A DNA stretch of 44,791 nt from a virus. Below are positions 40,635 to 44,791 of this stretch, one piece after another. The stretch covers positions 1-44,791 of the IMG/VR virus record IMGVR_UViG_3300034272_002468; one strand, given 5' to 3'. Each line of letters begins with the position of its first letter. Position 1 is the first letter of the stretch. Below the pieces are notes generated by a model. It worked only from the letters and a program-made list of their open reading frames with translations. It did not search any database and was not told the origin of the DNA. Both the position numbers and the translations under genes were made by a program.

Positions 40635-40901
40635 TCAGTTGTTAGTGTTAATGTTCAGTCCACCGAAAATCATACGAACACCAATGATAATGCCCCAGAT
40701 TTGCCAGATGGTGAGTACAGTGTAATTAAACAGGTTCACTAGAATCCAGTGAACAATCCATGCAGGAATCAACATGAATGCAGCACCGAGTGCAAATAGT
40801 AGCACAGCTGCAATAACAAGTCCCAGGCCAGTACCTAGGATCTCAGCCCAGGTAGTGTTGTCGTTTGACATAATGCGTCGTCGGCGTGATGTGCGGGTCA
40901 A
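40635..40901 (-). CDS. Small membrane protein (78-88 aa)
   Basis: Two hydrophobic segments (LGLVIAAVLLFALGAAFMLI and WHWILVNLF/WQIWGIIIGV-type) suggest two membrane helices. The start could be ATG 40871 (MSNDNTTWAEIL) or the TTG at 40901, which has a GGAGG ribosome binding site 4 nt upstream but adds five basic residues. First gene of a long early operon that includes the phosphoesterase. Confidence 0.6.
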   Translation of the reverse strand: MTRTSRRRRIMSNDNTTWAEILGTGLGLVIAAVLLFALGAAFMLIPAWIVHWILVNLFNYTVLTIWQIWGIIIGVRMIFGGLNINTNN

Positions 40902-40924
40902 GAAACCTCCGTCTCAACAAAGAT

Positions 40925-40953
40925 ACAATAGGATGATTTGGCTGGCTTGTCAA
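40925..40953 (-). promoter_or_regulatory. Sigma70-like promoter of the phosphoesterase operon
   Basis: TTGACA (40953-40948), a 17-bp spacer and TATTGT (40930-40925) on the minus strand, after the helicase stop. Confidence 0.7.
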
Positions 40954-40980
40954 GGGGGGTGTGCCAGCCTGGCAACTGGT

Positions 40981-42222
40981 TCAGTCAACATAGTATTCAG
41001 GAGGAATGCCCTGCTTGAATACAAAGTCTACCACAGATTGCAGACGCTGTTGTGTATTCTTACCATAATTTTTGTGAACTGGTACAGTCACAAAGCCATA
41101 TGATTTACGATATGACATATAATCACCAGGAGTGAGTACACCATTAGCCATATCTTGTGCATCTTCACGATCTACACGAATCACACGACCAATAGTTTGA
41201 CACATCTCAATCACATTGAGATTTCGCAGGAGCACAGAATGTGTGAGCCCTGGGCAGTTGATACCTTCACTGAGAATAGAATAGTGAAACAATACAAATT
41301 TCTTCTGTTTGTCTTGTCCCCACTTAGTCATTGTCTCAAAGAATACTTCACGATTCACTTTCTTGTCATTGACATATGCACCTTCTTTAGATGTGATGTG
41401 AAGAATCTCATAGCCACGCTGTTTGAACTGATTCATCACATCAGTACGAAACAACATCTGACACAATACACGAGTGCTAGGTGCAGCTACCAATACTTTC
41501 TGTGCTTTGGTATCATCAAGACCATCCAGAATATCCAATAGAGTCTTAGCATCATGCTTGGCTGCATTGTCTTTATCACGCTCACCATCAATCTCATGAA
41601 TTTGTACCATTGGAGGAATGATACTACCATTCTCGATCAGTTCAGGTGCAGGTACATTCTCGATCACCTGACCAAACACAATAGAGTTATTCATGCCACG
41701 ACCTTTAGGGTTCTGTGACAGTTTAGGTGTAGCAGTGAAATAGTATGCAGACTCTGCATGTTGAGACATCATTGCAGTAGAATAAAAGAAGTCTCGCTTA
41801 CAGGCATTGTGAGCCTCATCAAAGTAGACTGTATCAATGTGTATTCCACTGTCAATAACACGATGAAGAGAATGATAAGTAGTAAAAAGTAATTGGTGTT
41901 CATTGTTGAATTTGACCATGTTATGAAACATGGTAATTTGATCAGGATTAGTTGTAGAGAAATGCTTAGTCTCACCAGAGTGAACATGGGCAACCACAGC
42001 ATTGGTGATCTGATCAGTGAACTCTGCACAGAGCTGATTGGCCAGAAGGATCCTGGGAGCCACCACAAGGGCTGTGAAGGGCTTCTGTGCCTCATTCAGA
42101 CGACGAATCAGATCACGGATCATGATCAGGGTCTTGCCTCCGCCAGTGGGCACATACACCTGGCCCATACGAACCAGTTCCATCTTGGTGAGGCTACGGC
42201 TTTGGTGGGGTCGAAGCTTCAT
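40981..42222 (-). CDS. SF2 helicase (ResIII/DEAH type)
   Basis: The product (413 aa from ATG 42222) has all main SF2 motifs: I, VPTGGGKTLIMIR near residue 24-36; II, FDEAHN (DEAH); III, FTATP; V, ILSEGINCPG; VI, QTIGRVIRVDR. It resembles type III restriction-type helicases and T4 UvsW, which branch-migrate or unwind replication intermediates. The start is set at ATG 42222: a TTG at 42273 is the -35 box of its promoter. Overlap or operon partners are not seen; it stands alone. Confidence 0.85.
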   Translation of the reverse strand: MKLRPHQSRSLTKMELVRMGQVYVPTGGGKTLIMIRDLIRRLNEAQKPFTALVVAPRILLANQLCAEFTDQITNAVVAHVHSGETKHFSTTNPDQITMFHNMVKFNNEHQLLFTTYHSLHRVIDSGIHIDTVYFDEAHNACKRDFFYSTAMMSQHAESAYYFTATPKLSQNPKGRGMNNSIVFGQVIENVPAPELIENGSIIPPMVQIHEIDGERDKDNAAKHDAKTLLDILDGLDDTKAQKVLVAAPSTRVLCQMLFRTDVMNQFKQRGYEILHITSKEGAYVNDKKVNREVFFETMTKWGQDKQKKFVLFHYSILSEGINCPGLTHSVLLRNLNVIEMCQTIGRVIRVDREDAQDMANGVLTPGDYMSYRKSYGFVTVPVHKNYGKNTQQRLQSVVDFVFKQGIPPEYYVD

Positions 42223-42243
42223 GGTGAAAACAGCAATGGGTCC

Positions 42244-42273
42244 ACCATACCATGGCAGACCCAAGCTTGTCAA
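42244..42273 (-). promoter_or_regulatory. Sigma70-like promoter of the helicase
   Basis: TTGACA (42273-42268), an 18-bp spacer and TATGGT (42249-42244) on the minus strand. It lies 7 bp after the 598-aa gene. Confidence 0.7.
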
Positions 42274-42280
42274 GAGTTAT

Positions 42281-44077
42281 TCAGGACATGTAGAAATGAG
42301 GTACAGTATCAAACTCCTTTATACTCTTCATCATACTTTTAGTTACTTGTGCTTTAATTGCACCTATCAGTTGTGTTGATTTAAAAGCTCCAGTTGGATT
42401 ATTCTGCAAGAACAGTTTATATGATTTTTTAGTGATTACACCAAATACAGTTAGGAATATTCTCTGCTTCAAATATCTGTGCATCTTAATGCCACCTCTA
42501 GTTAAAAAATATGATACTTGAGCATTCTCATAATGAGTTTTAATCATAGAATCTGAATTATTGATTCCTGATGATAATGAATTCTTTAAAATTAAATTCA
42601 CTACTGCAACTCTATACGTATTTAAAATATTTTCTCTTTGAGTAACTTTTTCATACTCCTCAATGAATTTAATCAAACTATCTTGTCGTTCAGCACCTAC
42701 AACAAAAAGTGGTTTTGATATATCTCGTTTTGCTCTAGCATATAGTGTCTGCAAATTCTTTATTTGCATTGAATAATTCTTTGTATCTTTACTAGGGTTC
42801 TTTCCATAATCATATTTTCCTTGAGTTCCCTTCAAATAAGTCATCCTAGAATACATACCCTCCTTAGTGTATGGTGTCTGTGGGTCTGTTTTCTTTAGTT
42901 TTCTATATACTGGAGTTTTACCTGCTCCTACTGGTTTTGATACTTGAATATCAGTATTAATTTGTTGTGTCAAATTAACTGATTTGTTTATGCTACCAGA
43001 CAATGCATAGTTTAATGCTTTCTTGCGAATAGATATTAATTCATTATTAATTTTATCAAATTCTGGATATTTGAATAGAAAATTCTCTAATGGCTTAACT
43101 CCTGTTCCTCCAACCCATTGAGTGCTATAACCAGGAGTATTGAAAAACTGACCATTAAATCCTGCAGTTCCACCTCCATCTGCTTGTGCTTTTGGCCATG
43201 CCAATAGATTGAATTTCACATCATTTTCATATAATCCTAAACGTTTATATCTGAAGGTAACTGGAAACTTCCATTGACCAATTCTATTAACATCAATTTT
43301 AGTATGAAGAAACACAGTTTCATCTATCATTTTGTCTATATTTGTTTTAGGATCTGAAAGCATAGCAATAAATTTGCTATACGGATCAACATGCTTAAGC
43401 ATTTTCTTGCCAACTGCATTGCCTGGTTTTCCTACCACTTTGATATTTTTTGTTCCATTAGTTGCAGGCAATTTCAATGAAACTCCAAACAATGTATGCT
43501 TCTTCCAATACATTTCTAGTAGTTCATTATACTTATCAAAGTTATTGATTAAATATATGTCACTTTTGTTTAATATTTCAGCTTCAAATGTTTCCTCTAT
43601 ATTATTCTTTGCAGTCTTCTTTACAATGTAAATATCTGCACTGGATAATACATCTTCCTTTATTGGAAGTTTAGTTGCTTTAATTATCTTTCCCAAACAT
43701 CTATTCTTTATCAATCTCATGAATGGATCAGTTTGATCCAAGAACTCATACATTTGAAAATTTTTAGATATTAAATTTCTATGATAAAAGTTCTTAGCAA
43801 CATCATATACTATTTTCACGGAAATATCTATACTCTTTTCATTTGTAGATGGTGTAGTAGTTGTTGGCCAATTTTCAAATACTCGTTCAAATAGAAAATT
43901 CTGACCCAAATGCTTCTCATATGCACTGGTATCACTAGTGATATCTGAATCAAACAAATCATAAAACGATTGCTCATGTTGAGCTTCAGTTTGTTTAGAA
44001 TACTTATATGCAGCAAAATGAGCAAATGCAAGACATTGCATAAGCTCTTTGCCTAAGTCCCATTTTTCTAGTGCCAT
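42281..44077 (-). CDS. Large unknown late protein (598 aa)
   Basis: I do not recognise a characterised family. The protein is AT-encoded and late-like. Features: a helical N-terminus (MALEKWDLGKELMQCLAFA), a region SADIYIVKKTAKNN followed by LFGVSLKLPATNG near residue 195, Gly-rich GGGTAGFNGQFFNTPGY near 310, and a basic helical C-terminus. It lies directly (0 bp) after the ART-like gene, so both are made together. Phage proteins with 'ADIYxVxK ... GVSLK' segments are often large DNA-associated or packaged proteins, but this is a weak analogy. Confidence 0.6.
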   Translation of the reverse strand: MALEKWDLGKELMQCLAFAHFAAYKYSKQTEAQHEQSFYDLFDSDITSDTSAYEKHLGQNFLFERVFENWPTTTTPSTNEKSIDISVKIVYDVAKNFYHRNLISKNFQMYEFLDQTDPFMRLIKNRCLGKIIKATKLPIKEDVLSSADIYIVKKTAKNNIEETFEAEILNKSDIYLINNFDKYNELLEMYWKKHTLFGVSLKLPATNGTKNIKVVGKPGNAVGKKMLKHVDPYSKFIAMLSDPKTNIDKMIDETVFLHTKIDVNRIGQWKFPVTFRYKRLGLYENDVKFNLLAWPKAQADGGGTAGFNGQFFNTPGYSTQWVGGTGVKPLENFLFKYPEFDKINNELISIRKKALNYALSGSINKSVNLTQQINTDIQVSKPVGAGKTPVYRKLKKTDPQTPYTKEGMYSRMTYLKGTQGKYDYGKNPSKDTKNYSMQIKNLQTLYARAKRDISKPLFVVGAERQDSLIKFIEEYEKVTQRENILNTYRVAVVNLILKNSLSSGINNSDSMIKTHYENAQVSYFLTRGGIKMHRYLKQRIFLTVFGVITKKSYKLFLQNNPTGAFKSTQLIGAIKAQVTKSMMKSIKEFDTVPHFYMS

Positions 44078-44716
44078 TTACCTTCTTCTACGAATTGTTG
44101 GTGATGGATTACGAATCATCCTTTTATTTGCATAATCTGCATCCATTGCAACATGACCAGTTCTTGTATTTTGTACTACTGGTTTTTCCCTTGTAGTTTT
44201 TTGTTGTGATGTAAGTCCTTTTGGAATAGTATCAGTTTTAGATACTTTTTTAGCAGGAACTCTATATGATACTACTGCTGGCTTTTTCTTTCTTTGCTTT
44301 GAAGTAAACTCTGCATACTTCTCTGCTTTCTTTCTATCTGGTGTGACATAATGACCTGGACCTTCACTTCCTTTTGGTGATGGTTTTGGACCAGTTCGTT
44401 TGATAGATTTTACAGAGTCTTGATCAGATCCATGATGCAATACTTTAAATCCTATTGTTTTTCCAGTTCTCTTGAATGCTTCATCTAAAAACTGTGAATA
44501 TGTTTTGCCCTCAGCATAATTTCCAGTAGATTGTGCTCTTTTGCGAAGTGCTTGAATGAGTGGACTATCCCCAGACATTCCTGGTTTTTTACTTAAATTT
44601 CTTCTTCTTTCTTTCTCATACTCATATTGTTTAGCAGCAGATCTTTTCTTTTTAGGAACTAGACCTCCAGTTTTTGAACCAATTTCTACTTCATCCTTTT
44701 CGTAAATTGTATGCAT
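44078..44716 (-). CDS. ADP-ribosyltransferase-like protein, possible packaged effector
   Basis: The 212-aa basic protein has two parts. Residues 72-79 (TYSQFLDE) resemble the N-terminal motif of packaged cyanophage proteins and hold an L-D-E site for T4-type prohead protease. Residues 88-160 show an ART-fold pattern: KVLHHGSDQDSVKSI, then EGPGHYVTPDRKKAEKYAEF, then PAVVSYRVP. The positions of an H-x-G pair, the G-x-Y-x-T-P motif and a downstream V-strand match small ADP-ribosyltransferase domains, but the catalytic Glu is not clear. T4 Alt is a packaged ART that acts on host RNA polymerase. The late octamer at 44739-44746 supports late expression. Confidence 0.55.
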   Translation of the reverse strand: MHTIYEKDEVEIGSKTGGLVPKKKRSAAKQYEYEKERRRNLSKKPGMSGDSPLIQALRKRAQSTGNYAEGKTYSQFLDEAFKRTGKTIGFKVLHHGSDQDSVKSIKRTGPKPSPKGSEGPGHYVTPDRKKAEKYAEFTSKQRKKKPAVVSYRVPAKKVSKTDTIPKGLTSQQKTTREKPVVQNTRTGHVAMDADYANKRMIRNPSPTIRRRR

Positions 44717-44738
44717 GGAACAATTGATTGATTTTAAG

Positions 44739-44746
44739 TATTTATA
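44739..44746 (-). promoter_or_regulatory. Late promoter, TATAAATA
   Basis: A perfect minus-strand late octamer overlaps the U-tract of the terminator on its right and lies 23 bp upstream of the ART-like gene. Confidence 0.75.
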
Positions 44747-44771
44747 AAAAAGAGGGGCTTTTGGCCCCTCT
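44746..44771 (-). terminator. Rho-independent terminator (minus strand)
   Basis: AGAGGGGC (44751-44758) pairs with GCCCCTCT (44764-44771), followed on the minus strand by TTTTTT. It ends a gene that lies beyond the right edge of the window. Confidence 0.88.
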
Positions 44772-44791
44772 GAATCACTTATTCATTTGTA

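Noticed and set aside
30313-44791. tRNA genes
   Set aside because: Cyanophages often have tRNAs, but I found no cloverleaf with a GGTTCGAATCC-like T-arm on either strand. A tRNA search program would be needed to exclude weak ones.

Overview
The window is part of the genome of a T4-like cyanomyovirus, a contractile-tailed phage of Synechococcus or a relative. The left 30 kb carries the neck, baseplate and terminase genes in T4-like order on the minus strand: gp25, gp6, gp7, gp8, a 2091-aa wedge/fibre-type protein, a fibre-like protein, gp13, gp14, gp15 and gp16. At the left edge is the first codons of what is probably gp17. Several of these proteins are far larger than in T4 (gp7-like 2675 aa), which is typical of marine and estuarine cyanophages. 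I read the sequence by eye, so family assignments rest on recognised motifs and gene order.

Layout. Positions 1-30,400 are AT-rich (about one third GC by eye) and hold the late structural operons. Genes overlap by ATGA or TAATG, and operons start at T4-type late promoter octamers (NATAAATA), several of which overlap the stop codon of the preceding gene. One divergent gene (29758-30312, plus strand) encodes a basic protein. An HNH homing endonuclease (30457-31047) marks the end of the AT-rich part.

Positions about 31,107-34,080 form a strikingly GC-rich island. It holds five small unknown genes, one 94-aa unknown gene, and a gene of the phage 'gene product 88' type. Positions 34,080-42,280 hold an early-gene block of intermediate GC: many tiny unknown genes, small membrane proteins, a calcineurin-like phosphoesterase and an SF2 helicase. 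At least nine sites here, in the island and in the block, match sigma70 promoters (TTGACA-like, 17-18 bp spacer, TAnnnT-like). A second mobile-type gene (AP2-like, 36594-37193) lies at the far side of the tiny-gene array. It follows a 409-bp gene-free stretch with a plus-strand promoter, a nested hairpin and 42-bp tandem repeats.

Positions 42,281-44,746 return to AT-rich late sequence: a 212-aa protein with an ADP-ribosyltransferase-like segment followed by a 598-aa unknown protein, behind a late promoter and downstream of a terminator.

How it works together: the sigma70-type promoters would let host RNA polymerase express the small proteins at once after infection. The late octamers would then switch on the virion genes through the phage late sigma factor. 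Three late-type proteins carry L-X-E motifs like those used by T4-type prohead protease, so some may be packaged. Genes for the hub, tube, sheath and capsid are not in this window.
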